From contig NC_087067.1 in the NCBI RefSeq assembly GCF_963678635.1, forward strand, positions 58,082,287 through 58,142,286: a stretch of 60,000 nt of DNA, given 5' to 3'. Positions 59,391-60,000 of this stretch are shown piece by piece; within the stretch, counting starts at the first letter, position 1; each line of letters begins with the position of its first letter. The stretch is from Symsagittifera roscoffensis (Eukaryota; Xenacoelomorpha; Acoela; Convolutidae). The position numbers and the translations under genes were made by a program. The notes under the pieces are model-generated. The model did not search any database. It had not been told where the DNA came from and worked only from the letters and a program-made list of their open reading frames with translations.

Positions 59391-60000
59391 ATTAGTCAGT
59401 CGCTAAGCACTTGCGTGTAGCTTTCCAATGACCCCTAATATAAAATTTTTAGAAAAATGAGTTTTGAGAAAATTGGAGGTGAGCCATGGCAAAAAGTTGG
59501 GGTTGGGCACCTTTTTTTAAAATTCACATTCAATTTTCTCGGGTTGAAGCCCTGGTAAAACCAGCAAAATAATATTTGATTGATTATTCGCTAAGCCCAT
59601 GCTTAGCGCTCTCCAGTGATGCATAATATCAGTTTTTTGAAAAAAGGAGTTTTGAGAAAATTGGAGGTGAGCCATGGCAAAAAGTTGGGGTTGGACACTT
59701 TTTTTTTAATTCACATTAAAAAATTTTCTCGGAATGAAGCCCTCGTAAAACCAGCAACTTAACATCATTTGATTGCTTATTTGCTAAGCCCATGCCTAGC
59801 GCTCTCCAGTGATGCATGATATCAATTTTTTGAAAAAAGAGATTTTTTGAAAATTGGAGACGAGCCATGGCAAGAAATTGGGGTTGGGCTTTTTTTTTAA
59901 TTCAGATTCACATTTCTCAGAAAGAAGCCCTGGTGAAACCAACAAAAATTTTTTGATTGGTTATTCGCTAAGCCGTTGCTTTGAACTGTCCGGTGATGCC
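59391..60000. repeat. ~187-bp satellite, second tract (runs off window)
   Basis: GAGCCATGG recurs near 59490, 59670 and 59863 with the same flanking text (CATTCAATTTTCTC, TTCGCTAAGCCCATGC, CTCTCCAGTGATGCAT) as 55741-57720. It follows the copy-2 leading block and continues past the window edge. Confidence 0.9.

Overview
This is an AT-rich eukaryotic window, most likely from an animal genome. It has no bacterial gene organisation, almost all of it is tandem satellite DNA, and the only protein-coding content is one large, decaying Ty3/gypsy-type LTR retroelement with an Env-like module. The species cannot be named from the sequence. No host gene, rRNA, tRNA or CRISPR array was found.

Layout: (1) 1-11135 is a satellite of 720-bp repeats, each made of two diverged ~360-bp monomers (A and B). 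(2) 11136-14688 is a second satellite of ~350-bp units, each carrying two adjacent strong hairpins. (3) 14689-30485 is the retroelement, with its genes on the minus strand. (4) 30486-40250 is the ~350-bp satellite again, in inverted orientation. (5) 40251-53579 is the 720-bp satellite, also inverted. The two satellite families meet at the same junction in both arms (about 11100-11175 and 40236-40300), so regions 1-5 form one long imperfect palindrome with the element near its centre. (6) 53580-55440 holds a CAA-rich microsatellite and a ~351-bp tandem repeat. (7) 55441-60000 holds a ~187-bp satellite organised as 560-bp trimers, plus a longer block repeated about 3.5-3.65 kb apart.

The retroelement, read 5'->3' on the minus strand, runs: 5'-truncated gag with a CCHC zinc knuckle; aspartic protease; reverse transcriptase/RNase H; integrase with a frameshifted C-terminus; two tiny hydrophobic ORFs; an unrecognised Ser/Pro/Gln-rich ORF (here ORF-Y); an Env-like protein split over three frames; an unrecognised ~600-codon ORF (here ORF-Z); and a putative 3' LTR (14689-15783). 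Its LTR-to-gag span of about 15.8 kb is large for this class, mainly because of about 6.5 kb after integrase. The copy is broken: its 5' LTR is missing, gag runs directly into satellite DNA, and there are several frameshifts and at least seven in-frame stops, every one TAA. It cannot make its full set of proteins as it stands.

The points of most interest are the inverted satellite architecture around the element, the two unrecognised ORFs flanking env, the higher-order structure of three satellites, and the conserved double hairpin that was cleanly lost in the right-arm junction unit.
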